In this document: positions 1-7,227 of the stretch, piece after piece | Layout: every line of letters starts with the position of its first letter | Position numbering within the stretch: position 1 is the first letter of the stretch | Assembly (NCBI GenBank): GCA_017548805.1 | Contig: JAFYZE010000154.1 | Span: forward strand, 1 to 10,326 | Origin: Bacteroidales bacterium | GTDB lineage: Bacteria > Bacteroidota > Bacteroidia > Bacteroidales > UBA932 | Length of the DNA stretch: 10,326 bases | Direction: 5' to 3' | Translations under genes and position numbers: made by a program | Notes under the pieces: generated by a model | What the model was told of the DNA's origin: nothing | The model's input: the letters and a program-made list of their open reading frames with translations, nothing else | Databases searched by the model: none

Positions 1-515
1 ATGTCACAATGCTCCTTGAAGCCATCGGTGTCGATGATGGTGTTCCAGAAATTCCACTGCTGGACGGACATGGGATCATCGAAGAAACCATTCACGCTGA
101 TGGTCCGTTCGGGCTCGAAGACTTCCACTCCGTCCAGGCTGCTGAAGGCCGCCTCGGACTTCGTGAAAGGTATGCCTTCATCAAACGCCACGCGATACCA
201 GCGATGCAATCCCTCCCGACGCGTGCGTTCCTCGTACTCTCCCGCATAAGGGAAGATACGTTCCAGTGACGACACTCCAAGACTGGCGAACACCTCGTTC
301 ACGCTTGCAGACTTGGTCACAAGCGATCCCGACGCAAGCGCCTCTTCCACCACCGCAGTCATCTCAGGTGTGAACCTGACCTCGGCGGAGCCTGGGACGA
401 ACTGGTTCTCAGCGGATTCAGGGCTACTCCGCTCCACAATGTCTTCGTCCTGTTCGACCGAAGTACAGGACAGGATGAAAGCCGTTGCAATGAGCAGAAT
501 GAATCCCTTTCTCAT
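1..515 (-). CDS. Subtilisin-family (S8) serine protease lipoprotein, N-terminal part only
   Basis: The frame starts with ATG at 515 and stays open to the window edge, giving 171 codons plus two bases. It is the front of a secreted protease. Residues 1-17 are a lipoprotein signal ending in ILSC (lipid Cys17). An acidic, low-complexity stretch follows to about residue 38, then a propeptide at about 39-140 with the motifs SLERIFP (83-89) and HRWYRV (104-109). FFDDPMSVQQW (144-154) matches the FNDPSLGDQW junction just before the catalytic domain of the complete S8 gene at 955-3024, which is the main reason for the assignment. The family is known to be made as a pro-enzyme. The catalytic Asp, His and Ser lie outside the window, so activity cannot be judged. 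The start is 7 bases after the stop of the lipocalin-like gene, with no Shine-Dalgarno sequence, indicating an operon. It is a diverged paralogue of the upstream protease, not a copy. Confidence 0.85.
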   Translation of the reverse strand, partial: MRKGFILLIATAFILSCTSVEQDEDIVERSSPESAENQFVPGSAEVRFTPEMTAVVEEALASGSLVTKSASVNEVFASLGVSSLERIFPYAGEYEERTRREGLHRWYRVAFDEGIPFTKSEAAFSSLDGVEVFEPERTISVNGFFDDPMSVQQWNFWNTIIDTDGFKEHCD

Positions 516-522
516 ATTAGAA

Positions 523-933
523 TCAATTCCCCGCCGCGAGCTCGGCCGGCAGGCTTGCCTTTGCGTAAGAATACTCCTCCCCCGGAGAGGAGAGGACCAG
601 CGTCGTCCGCTCCTTGTCCTGAGACACCTCATAGGAGCTGCCCCACTGCTTTCCGTCGCTGTACTTGCCCGTCAGCGTGGTTTCCAGAAGGCTCCACGTG
701 CCGGTGAAGGAAGTATACCTTCCGGCACCGCCTATCTTCTGGTACAACGAGAAGGTGTTGTCCTCATTGAATACGATGTACACGTCAACGGACGTCCCGC
801 CCATGGAAGCAGCCTTGGTCTGGACGGTCTTGAGACTCCAGGTGCCGATGATGTTGAGGGGATCCTCCTTTTCCTTGCACGAAGTGAGAAGAAGTCCGGC
901 CATCAAGGCCGCAAATGCCAGTATCTTTTTCAT
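523..933 (-). CDS. Small lipocalin-like lipoprotein
   Basis: From the ATG at 933 this encodes 136 residues. Residues 1-19 are a lipoprotein signal (LLLTSC, lipid Cys19), so the protein should be anchored in the outer membrane or exposed at the surface. The mature part starts with a short Lys/Glu-rich stretch, then NIIGTWSL and later FTGTWSLLETTLTG. GTW followed by alternating beta strands is typical of the small lipocalin-like lipoproteins common in Bacteroidales, most of which have no proven role. The fold is inferred from this pattern and the length. An in-frame ATG at 939 would add two residues; 933 is preferred because it gives a signal of the same length as its neighbours and has the GGAT-ATG context seen at two other starts here. 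The gene lies 21 bases after one S8 protease gene and 7 bases before another. A role with them, such as ligand binding, chaperone or inhibitor, is only suggested by position. Confidence 0.82.
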   Translation of the reverse strand: MKKILAFAALMAGLLLTSCKEKEDPLNIIGTWSLKTVQTKAASMGGTSVDVYIVFNEDNTFSLYQKIGGAGRYTSFTGTWSLLETTLTGKYSDGKQWGSSYEVSQDKERTTLVLSSPGEEYSYAKASLPAELAAGN

Positions 934-954
934 ATCCATTTCTTTTTCAACCGA

Positions 955-3024
955 TTATAGCCATCCTCCATTCTCAGACTTGAACGAACGCGACACGATC
1001 GAGATCTCCTGCGAGATCTGCATGCCTCCGGTCGGAGCGTCTCCGCCGCCGACACTCGTACCGCCGCCGACTGCATAGACCTTGATCTTGCCGGAACCAA
1101 CCTTGGTGGGATGGACGAACAGACGACCGTACTGCACGTACGGATCCTCGGCAAGGCCAAGGGCCTGGCGGTCAGCATCGGATATCTCCACCATAGCCTT
1201 GGAATTGGAATCGACCGGGACCAGTCCGTCTGCAGTCTTGGACAGATAGGTCAGGCTGGTAGCGGATGTCCCGAAATAGGAAGATATGTCAGCCCAACTG
1301 TTTTCACCATATTTTACGATTATCGAAGGGATGCCCTCGATCTTCATGCAGAGCAGCCATGCGTCGATGGAACCGGTACCCATTTGCTTGCGGAACTTGG
1401 ACAGTTCAAGCTTGCGGGATGTCTTGTAATTCTTGTAGGAAGAAGTGCTGTTCAACTGGGCCTCGAAATCGTTGGCGGAAGCCAGCACCATCTCCTGGAA
1501 CTTTACGCGGCTGTAGGTCTTGCCGAGCTTCTTGGCGTACGAAAGGCCGAGGGCCACGACTCCCGCCACATGAGGACAGGCCATGGATGTACCCTGCATA
1601 TAACCGTAATCAAGTCCGCTGGCATTCTTATCTGCTCCGGATTCAATCAATTCCGAAGGAACGGTTGAGAGGACCAGGGCCCTGTAGGATGTCCACGGAC
1701 TAAGCTCAGCCTCGCCGCCGGGGGCAACGATATTGCAGCCTGGGCCGTAGTTTGTATAATACGTAGGAAGATAGTCCGGTCCAAAAGCGGATACGCTGAT
1801 GATGTCATGATATGCTCCCGGGTAACCGGCATAATCCTTTCCGTCATTACCTGCGGCGAAAATCGCTATTCCTCCATCCACGACGGAATTGTTCTTGGTA
1901 GACTCGAAATACTTTATAGCGGTCAATTCCGCACTGGCATACCTGTCATATGCGGCATCGGTCTTGAATGTACCGGCATCATAGCCGAAGGAGCATGAAA
2001 TGACCGAAGCTCCGTTGTCGGCGGCATATTTTATAGCCTTGGCCACAGCCGCTACATTGCCGCCGGCCGTTCCAGAGAAGATCTGGCATCCCATGATGCG
2101 GCAACCGTCTCCATTGCCCGAACCTCCGGCGACACCGGATACGCCCAGACCGTTGTTGTTGACGGCGGCTATAGTACCTGCACAGTGGGTTCCGTGACCG
2201 GAATCTCCTATCTGACGCCCATTCTGGACAGTCGCATGATCCCAGGTAATCGGCCCATTGTCAATGAAGTTATAACCATAGATATCGTCGACATAACCGT
2301 TGCCGTCATTGTCGACGCCGTCACCCGCGATTTCCTTCGTATTCATCCACATGTTGGCCCTGAGGTCCGGGTGCGTATACTTGACACCCTCGTCCACCAC
2401 CGCCACGATGATATCGGGATCTCCCGTCACCAGCGTCTTCCAAACATTCTCGACATTGATGTCAGCTCCTTTCTTTATCGAAGTGGCGATATTGGTGTTG
2501 CCCCTGTTCATATAGTGCCACTGGTCTCCAAGTGAAGGATCATTGAAAACGGCATCGCCGGCTTTGGTCTGAGGCTCAGGCCCGTCATAAGGATAAACAA
2601 TGCAGTCGGAAGCCTTGGACATTATCAGGTCGTATTCGACGGTGGAAACCGGTTCCTCTGCAGCAAGGGCTTCAGCCACGGCCTTCACGTCAGCGTCCTC
2701 AACAAGGAAGGCCTCGTACCAGCGGTCCATCTCGAATACAGCCTCGAGCTCCTCCTTTCCAGGGACGGAAGGGAACAGACGCTCGATACGGGCAACTCCG
2801 CATGCAGATAGCATTTCAAGCGTCACCGCATCAGGAGCCTTCTCCAGCTTGATTATAAGCGAAGACGGAGAGACCTTGACGGGTTCGTGGATAATCTTTT
2901 CCAAAGACTTTGTTTCCGGTCCGACGGACTCGGCCGTGAGCATGCTCTCATTGAGAGATGCAGTACAGGCACTGAGGCACAGTGCCGCAATCGCAGTATA
3001 GAAGATAGGTTTCAACATTTTCAT
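955..3024 (-). CDS. Subtilisin-family (S8) serine protease lipoprotein, complete
   Basis: The gene encodes a 689-residue pro-protease that should cleave proteins or peptides outside the cell. Residues 1-20 form a lipoprotein signal (CLSAC, lipid Cys20). A propeptide spans about 45-155, with RIERLFP (79-85) and RWYEAFL (101-107). The catalytic domain runs from about 160 to 556. The full triad is visible: Asp211 in AVVDEGV, His277 in DSGHGTH and Ser480 in GTSMACPH, with oxyanion Asn393 in AAGND. An Asp/Asn-rich loop at 235-247 (DGVDNDGNGYVDD) looks like a calcium site. A beta-rich C-terminal domain of about 130 residues contains a glycine-rich loop (653-661) and ends in GGWL. All key residues are present, so an active enzyme is expected; its substrate is unknown. 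Its start is preceded by GGAT and a promoter-like element at 3051-3058. It is the first gene of a three-gene block with the lipocalin-like gene and a second S8 protease. Confidence 0.95.
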   Translation of the reverse strand: MKMLKPIFYTAIAALCLSACTASLNESMLTAESVGPETKSLEKIIHEPVKVSPSSLIIKLEKAPDAVTLEMLSACGVARIERLFPSVPGKEELEAVFEMDRWYEAFLVEDADVKAVAEALAAEEPVSTVEYDLIMSKASDCIVYPYDGPEPQTKAGDAVFNDPSLGDQWHYMNRGNTNIATSIKKGADINVENVWKTLVTGDPDIIVAVVDEGVKYTHPDLRANMWMNTKEIAGDGVDNDGNGYVDDIYGYNFIDNGPITWDHATVQNGRQIGDSGHGTHCAGTIAAVNNNGLGVSGVAGGSGNGDGCRIMGCQIFSGTAGGNVAAVAKAIKYAADNGASVISCSFGYDAGTFKTDAAYDRYASAELTAIKYFESTKNNSVVDGGIAIFAAGNDGKDYAGYPGAYHDIISVSAFGPDYLPTYYTNYGPGCNIVAPGGEAELSPWTSYRALVLSTVPSELIESGADKNASGLDYGYMQGTSMACPHVAGVVALGLSYAKKLGKTYSRVKFQEMVLASANDFEAQLNSTSSYKNYKTSRKLELSKFRKQMGTGSIDAWLLCMKIEGIPSIIVKYGENSWADISSYFGTSATSLTYLSKTADGLVPVDSNSKAMVEISDADRQALGLAEDPYVQYGRLFVHPTKVGSGKIKVYAVGGGTSVGGGDAPTGGMQISQEISIVSRSFKSENGGWL

Positions 3025-3050
3025 ATCCTATTATAATAGACTATAGAATA

Positions 3051-3058
3051 CAAATTTA
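3051..3058 (-). promoter_or_regulatory. Likely -7 promoter element (TAnnTTTG type) for the protease operon
   Basis: Read on the minus strand, this is TAAATTTG, an exact match to the TAnnTTTG -7 element of the Bacteroidota primary sigma factor. It ends 26 bases before the ATG at 3024, which would give a short leader of roughly 20 bases. The DNA between is AT-rich. No good TTTG -33 element is seen at the usual spacing of about 19-21 bases; the nearest TTTG (3088-3091) is 29 bases away. It lies just past the hairpin ending the upstream operon, where a new promoter is expected. Confidence 0.5.
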
Positions 3059-3095
3059 ATCATTTCTCCGCGAAATCCACTCTTTTTCAAATGAA

Positions 3096-3123
3096 AGAGG
3101 CCGGACCCACTGGCCCGGCCTCT
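3096..3123 (-). terminator. Rho-independent-type hairpin after the SusCD-lipoprotein operon
   Basis: A perfect 9-bp GC-rich stem (3096-3104 AGAGGCCGG pairing with 3115-3123 CCGGCCTCT) encloses a 10-base loop. On the minus strand it begins 22 bases after the stop codon of the large lipoprotein gene and is followed by TTTCATTTG, a weak T-rich run. On the plus strand the downstream side has no T run, so it probably acts for minus-strand transcription. The T run is short, so termination may be partial, allowing some read-through into the protease operon. Confidence 0.6.
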
Positions 3124-3145
3124 CAAAAGTATATGAAGATAGAAA

Positions 3146-5590
3146 CTATCTAACAAAACTGACGGCTTTGTCCTTGCGGGAAGCCACTGTGGAGACAGTG
3201 TTGGTCTGCTTCGAATTCCAGTTGACTACCTTGAGGTTGACGGCGTTTGCCTCACGCTCGTAGCAGTGACCGGAACGGCGTGCATCCTGAAGGTCCCTGG
3301 AGACGCCGACGTGGAGCTGTGCCGCTCCGACAGAGGAAGTGCTTTCCTCACCGCCTTCGCCTTCGCCACCTTCTTCACCACCTTCGCCTTCGCCACCTTC
3401 TTCTCCGCCTTCATCGTCACCGGGCTCGTCGCCAGGCTCATCGGAAGGCTCATCGGAAGGCTCGCCGTTTACGTAGTAAACCTCGTAACCGGTGCCGAAA
3501 TAATATCCGGCGGAAGAATAGTACGACAGATAGAAGTGGAAGTTGCCATCTTCATCAACATAGCTCTTCTTCTCAAGGTCAGGCTGGAAGTAATCGATCC
3601 AGCTCTGAGGCATGGTCGTAGGAGCACCGACAAAGAGTGTTCCATAAGTACCGTTAGCAAAGCCGGTAGCCTGGCGAGGCACATCAATCTCACCAGTCTC
3701 CTCGTCATAAGTGAAGGTGAAGGTCGTGCCGTAACCCCAGTTGTGGATCTCATAATTGCCATTGTTGGGGTTGTACTCGAGAGGAACATAATCGAAATAC
3801 TCGACGCCTTCCTCCTCATTGAACGCAATGAGGTAACCGAAGCAACCGTCTGCAGCGATAATCTCGTTCGGCAGACCGTCGGTCTTGAAAGTGGCGGTCT
3901 TGAAAGCTTCCTCGTTGCCGTTGGTCGCCCATACGAGGACGACATACTCGGTATTCGGAGCACAACCGGTAACGACGTCATAATAACCGCCGGCTGCATT
4001 GACAGCAGCTATAGCATCGGCATCGAGGGCATAAGTCTCATCCTCATCAAGCTTGACTTCTGCCTGATAGTCATCAACGGCCTTGTTGTACTTCGAAGCA
4101 TCGAAAATACCGACGTGAGCCTCAGTAATATCCTCTCCGTAAACATAGAACGCAAAGGAAGTCTTGGCATCATACTCCTCGCCATCAAAGCGGGAAGGAG
4201 TAGCTTCTGCTCCGACATTGAACTTCACGGCATACTTGTCAACATCGGCAGCGGCAACATAGGAATGCGTTGCGGATGCGGACTCGTGAGGTTTGCCGTC
4301 CTTGTCAAACGACACTGCGACAACGGTATAGACACCAGACTCGTCGAAGGTTAGACCGGTAGCTCCGTACTTGATGCCGGTTTCCTCGTCCACCTCGAAA
4401 TCAGCGGTAGAGACGGAAATAGCATTCTCCTCCTTGCCGTCAGCGATATCGGAGACCTTGTTGCCAACCTGGGTTGCGGTAAGCTCACCGGGATAACCGG
4501 CAACCTTGATCTCGGCGACATCGGCGCCAGTTTCAAAGTAAACGGGAAGGACATCGTCCTGCACATAGTCAAGCTCCATCGCAATGGAGTAGTCCACGCG
4601 CGTATAACCGGAAACGATACCTACAAGGCTATCATCAGCAGGGCTCCAGCCACCGAGGCCGGGGATGTAATAGCGAACTGTCAGCATGAAGCCGCCGTTC
4701 CCATCATAGGAAGAGCGGGTCTTAGCACCGGGATTCTTCTCAAGGAAGGTCTCCCAGTCAGGCCATGAACCGGCATAACCACCGTCAGTGATATAGTAAT
4801 TGAACCAGTCATAGACGTAGATGGGATCGCCCACACCTTCGTCAGCTACCTGCCAGTCACCATCATTGTAGTTGAATCCCATGTACTGCTTAGGGACATC
4901 GATATTGCCGCTCTTGACATACCATGTGAAATGCAGGTGATTGTTCTCACCGCATCCGAAGATACCCTTGTTTCCAGCAGGGATCAGGTCCATGTTGGAA
5001 GAGACTATCTTCTCGTCAAATGTCTCGCATGTGCGGACACCATCCACCTCATAATACTTGAGTTTAGCCTCAGCGACATAATTCCACTGCTTATTCGTGA
5101 AAGTGACAAGGGCAGTTTCCTTAGTCTTAGGATCCTTCATCTCTATCCACTCGACACGAAGGACGGAAAAGTCAATGGAAACAGCTCCGTCATTGTACTG
5201 GGAAGCATACTGGGGATCATCTACAAGCAGTGAAAGGGAATAAGTGGTACCGATACCGGTGTTCGGAAAATCCACCTTGAGGGTGGTCTCCTCCTGACCA
5301 TCGGCAAAACTCAAAGTACCCACCTGGAAAGCACCGGTCTCGGACTCGGTATACTTAACGGGAACCGTGATGGCGCCGGAGCTGTTGGTACGCTTTACGG
5401 TGAACTCGACGGTCGTGGGCATAGTAGGATCATAGGTATGTGCACCTGCCGCTTCCTGCACGGGGAAATAAACTCCGTAGCAGCCAGAGACATCCGGATC
5501 ACCAGGCTGGAAAGGCTCCTCTTTCTGTGTACATGCAACAGCAAGAGAGAGGGCAGCCAAAGCTAAAAAGAAATATCTGAATCTTTTCAT
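3146..5590 (-). CDS. Large multidomain lipoprotein encoded next to SusCD, probable substrate-binding surface protein
   Basis: From the ATG at 5590 this is 814 residues; an ATG at 5602 would add four, and residue numbers here use that longer form. Residues 5-24 are a lipoprotein signal (LAVAC, lipid Cys24). About 36-150 is a beta-rich Calx-beta-like domain. About 160-325 and 583-710 are related to each other, sharing the pattern G-(N/E)-I-D-V-P-(K/R)-Q-x-x-G-F at 232-243 and 637-648, so a domain was duplicated. Between them, about 340-450 and 455-575 look like Ig or fibronectin-III-like modules. Residues 713-753 are an acidic linker of DEP, Glu and Gly repeats, and 754-818 a basic tail ending KAVSFVR. 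No enzyme motif is visible. Beginning 20 bases after the SusD stop, it occupies the place where many Sus-like operons encode an accessory surface glycan-binding lipoprotein. A binding role is inferred; the ligand is unknown. The tail could be native or follow a frameshift. Confidence 0.85.
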   Translation of the reverse strand: MKRFRYFFLALAALSLAVACTQKEEPFQPGDPDVSGCYGVYFPVQEAAGAHTYDPTMPTTVEFTVKRTNSSGAITVPVKYTESETGAFQVGTLSFADGQEETTLKVDFPNTGIGTTYSLSLLVDDPQYASQYNDGAVSIDFSVLRVEWIEMKDPKTKETALVTFTNKQWNYVAEAKLKYYEVDGVRTCETFDEKIVSSNMDLIPAGNKGIFGCGENNHLHFTWYVKSGNIDVPKQYMGFNYNDGDWQVADEGVGDPIYVYDWFNYYITDGGYAGSWPDWETFLEKNPGAKTRSSYDGNGGFMLTVRYYIPGLGGWSPADDSLVGIVSGYTRVDYSIAMELDYVQDDVLPVYFETGADVAEIKVAGYPGELTATQVGNKVSDIADGKEENAISVSTADFEVDEETGIKYGATGLTFDESGVYTVVAVSFDKDGKPHESASATHSYVAAADVDKYAVKFNVGAEATPSRFDGEEYDAKTSFAFYVYGEDITEAHVGIFDASKYNKAVDDYQAEVKLDEDETYALDADAIAAVNAAGGYYDVVTGCAPNTEYVVLVWATNGNEEAFKTATFKTDGLPNEIIAADGCFGYLIAFNEEEGVEYFDYVPLEYNPNNGNYEIHNWGYGTTFTFTYDEETGEIDVPRQATGFANGTYGTLFVGAPTTMPQSWIDYFQPDLEKKSYVDEDGNFHFYLSYYSSAGYYFGTGYEVYYVNGEPSDEPSDEPGDEPGDDEGGEEGGEGEGGEEGGEGEGGEESTSSVGAAQLHVGVSRDLQDARRSGHCYEREANAVNLKVVNWNSKQTNTVSTVASRKDKAVSFVR
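3354..3403. repeat. 27-bp tandem repeat, about two copies, inside the acidic linker
   Basis: A 23-base stretch at 3354-3376 recurs without change at 3381-3403, a period of 27 bases. It is built from smaller CTTCGCC/CACC blocks. On the coding strand each unit gives nine residues of Gly and Glu. The period is a multiple of three, so gain or loss of a copy would change linker length without breaking the reading frame. Confidence 0.85.
3423..3464. repeat. 12-bp tandem repeat encoding DEP units
   Basis: GGCTCATCGGAA occurs twice in direct succession (3435-3446 and 3447-3458), preceded by a diverged unit GGCTCGTCGCCA (3423-3434) and followed by a partial one (3459-3464). On the coding strand this gives successive SDEP/GDEP units in the linker of the large lipoprotein. 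The array continues into the Glu/Gly repeat at 3354-3403, so about 110 bases here are repetitive, and all remain in frame. Confidence 0.8.
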
Positions 5591-5610
5591 AATGCAATTC
5601 ATTTTATCGG

Positions 5611-7227
5611 TTAGTCGGTTACACCGTCACGGAGTTCCTTGCCTTCGTCAGTGACAGGCTGGTGACCGCCGGAGTTGTCAACAATACCGAAGTTGGTGTT
5701 CATTTCGCCCTGAGGGAAACGCATGAGCAACCAGGGATCGTTGGCAGCGAGGTTGAAACGGAATGCAGGAGCGATGTTGCCGGTGTCGTCATGGAAACGT
5801 ACGGTAGGCTTGTTGAGACGCTTTGCATCGCTCACGAAGAAACCTTCACCCCAGAGCTCGACGCGGCGCTGGAACCAGATCTCATCCATGAGACTGAGGC
5901 CGCGGCCGTTCACGTCATACTGAGGATCGCGATAGGTCTTGACAAAGTTGGTGAGAGTACTGACAGCATCGGAAGTCTTTCCGAGACGTGCCTGGCATTC
6001 TGCCTGGATAAGGATCATTTCCTCTACACGCATGAGAGGCATGTCCTCGTCGTTGGTCTGGGTACCGATCGAGAGGCATCCGAACTTGACATTGGTATAA
6101 GGCAGGAAAGGAGACTTGGTGTCACCACCGTCGTCTGCATTGGCCACGTCGTCAAATCCGGGCCACTTCAAACCGTCAAGAAGCGGGGACTCGAGATTCT
6201 CGTCCACCCACCATCCCTTACGGACATCACTTGCAGGGATCTTGTCATAGAGGAGCTTGTTGATGCAGGTGTAGCACTGGACGGCAGGAGCGTATCCATT
6301 GGCGGAGAATGAACGCAGCCAACTGGAAGTAGTGGCATAAGGATAGACGTCGGCGATGGCGACAGTCATGTCATAGCCCCAGATCCAGCATCCTTCCTTG
6401 ATGTCCATGAAATAAGGTCTGGACACATCCTCAAGGGAAGCCGGAGTGTAGCCGCTGGCCGCAGCCTGGGCGTCGGCAAGAGCCTTTGCCCACTCACCCA
6501 TGTATAGATAAGCGCGGGCGCGGAGACCATGGGCGACATTGCCGTCGACGTAAGCCTTCGACGTGCGTGAGGAACCCTCCAGATGCTCGACTGCATAGTC
6601 GAGGTCCTTGATGACCTGCTCGTAGATCTCACGTACGGTAGCACGAGGATTGTTGGTGAAGTCCTCGGGGAAGGACTCGGTCACGAGCGGGACGCAAGGC
6701 TGATCGGCAGCGAACTCATATGCAAACTGGAAGCTCGGAGCGAGCATCATGTACGAGTAAGCGCGGAGAGCCCTGGCCTGGGCAAGCATATTGAGGGCAT
6801 CGGGATCATCGACATCCTCGGGATAGCTGAGGATGAAGGTATTGACGTTGGCGATCATGCTATAGGGAGCCCTATAACGGATCGTAGGGTTACGGTAGTT
6901 GGCGTTGCGGGAGGAAAGCTCGCCGCAAACGGAGAACCAGTTGTAGCCGGAGTCGGCGATCAGCGCATCGGCACCCTCGAGGTCGTTGCAGAAGTTGATC
7001 ATCAGGAACTGCCAGTCATCCGGAGTGCTGTACATTTTGGCCGACTGACCGATGGACGAGAACAGACCGGCGAAAGAAGCCTCAGCCCTGGAGGGGGCGA
7101 TAAGGTTCGTCTCCTGCACCTGAGTAGCGAGCATGGTGCCGCTTTCAGGAATCTGTGTATCGATATCCGAGCAGGCAATGAGGGCAAAGCCTGCAAGCGC
7201 GACGGAAAGTACTTTATAGAGTTTCAT
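5611..7227 (-). CDS. SusD/RagB-family outer-membrane lipoprotein, substrate-binding lid of the SusC transporter
   Basis: SusD-type proteins sit over the SusC barrel and capture substrate for import. From the ATG at 7227 this is 538 residues; an ATG at 7239 would add four (numbering below uses that longer form). Residues 5-23 are a lipoprotein signal (ALIAC, lipid Cys23). Family landmarks appear in order: ALRAYSYMML (157-166), RARAYLYMGEWAKAL with TPR character (240-254), MPLMRVEEMILIQAEC (400-415), DEIWFQRRVELWGEGF (452-467) followed by DAKR (471-474), and a C-terminal RFPQGEMNTN (507-516). The length is normal for the family. The ATG at 7227 is favoured because AAAAAGGAT directly precedes it, as GGAT does at two other starts here, and the signal is then 19 residues long. 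It begins 17 bases after the SusC stop, so the pair is co-transcribed and works as one complex. The ligand, peptide or glycan, cannot be read from sequence. Confidence 0.96.
   Translation of the reverse strand: MKLYKVLSVALAGFALIACSDIDTQIPESGTMLATQVQETNLIAPSRAEASFAGLFSSIGQSAKMYSTPDDWQFLMINFCNDLEGADALIADSGYNWFSVCGELSSRNANYRNPTIRYRAPYSMIANVNTFILSYPEDVDDPDALNMLAQARALRAYSYMMLAPSFQFAYEFAADQPCVPLVTESFPEDFTNNPRATVREIYEQVIKDLDYAVEHLEGSSRTSKAYVDGNVAHGLRARAYLYMGEWAKALADAQAAASGYTPASLEDVSRPYFMDIKEGCWIWGYDMTVAIADVYPYATTSSWLRSFSANGYAPAVQCYTCINKLLYDKIPASDVRKGWWVDENLESPLLDGLKWPGFDDVANADDGGDTKSPFLPYTNVKFGCLSIGTQTNDEDMPLMRVEEMILIQAECQARLGKTSDAVSTLTNFVKTYRDPQYDVNGRGLSLMDEIWFQRRVELWGEGFFVSDAKRLNKPTVRFHDDTGNIAPAFRFNLAANDPWLLMRFPQGEMNTNFGIVDNSGGHQPVTDEGKELRDGVTD

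Noticed and set aside
313..960. Plus-strand open frame of 215 codons spanning two genes
   Set aside because: It covers parts of the second protease, the lipocalin-like gene and their gap in antisense. Both minus-strand proteins have intact lipoprotein signals, and this frame has no domain.
955..1100. Type IX secretion C-terminal domain on the S8 protease
   Set aside because: The protein carries a lipobox and its end (GGWL) lacks the pattern of conserved short motifs expected of such a sorting domain.
3088..3091. TTTG as a -33 promoter element
   Set aside because: It is 29 bases from the TAAATTTG element, too far for the usual spacing of about 19-21 bases, so only the -7 element is reported.
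3226..3453. Lys/Ala-rich minus-strand open frame overlapping the acidic linker
   Set aside because: It is the shifted reading of the GAA/GGC-type repeats of the large lipoprotein. Its Lys-rich pattern comes from the DNA repeat, it lacks a start context, and it ends before the likely gene end.
3354..3464. CRISPR array or intergenic repeat
   Set aside because: The repeats are short, directly adjacent, have no unique spacers, and are in frame within a coding gene, where they encode DEP and Glu/Gly units.
3266..4354. Long plus-strand open frame of 362 codons
   Set aside because: It lies fully inside the large lipoprotein gene on the opposite strand, has no recognisable domain, and its hydrophobic repeats mirror the acidic Glu/Asp codons of the real gene.
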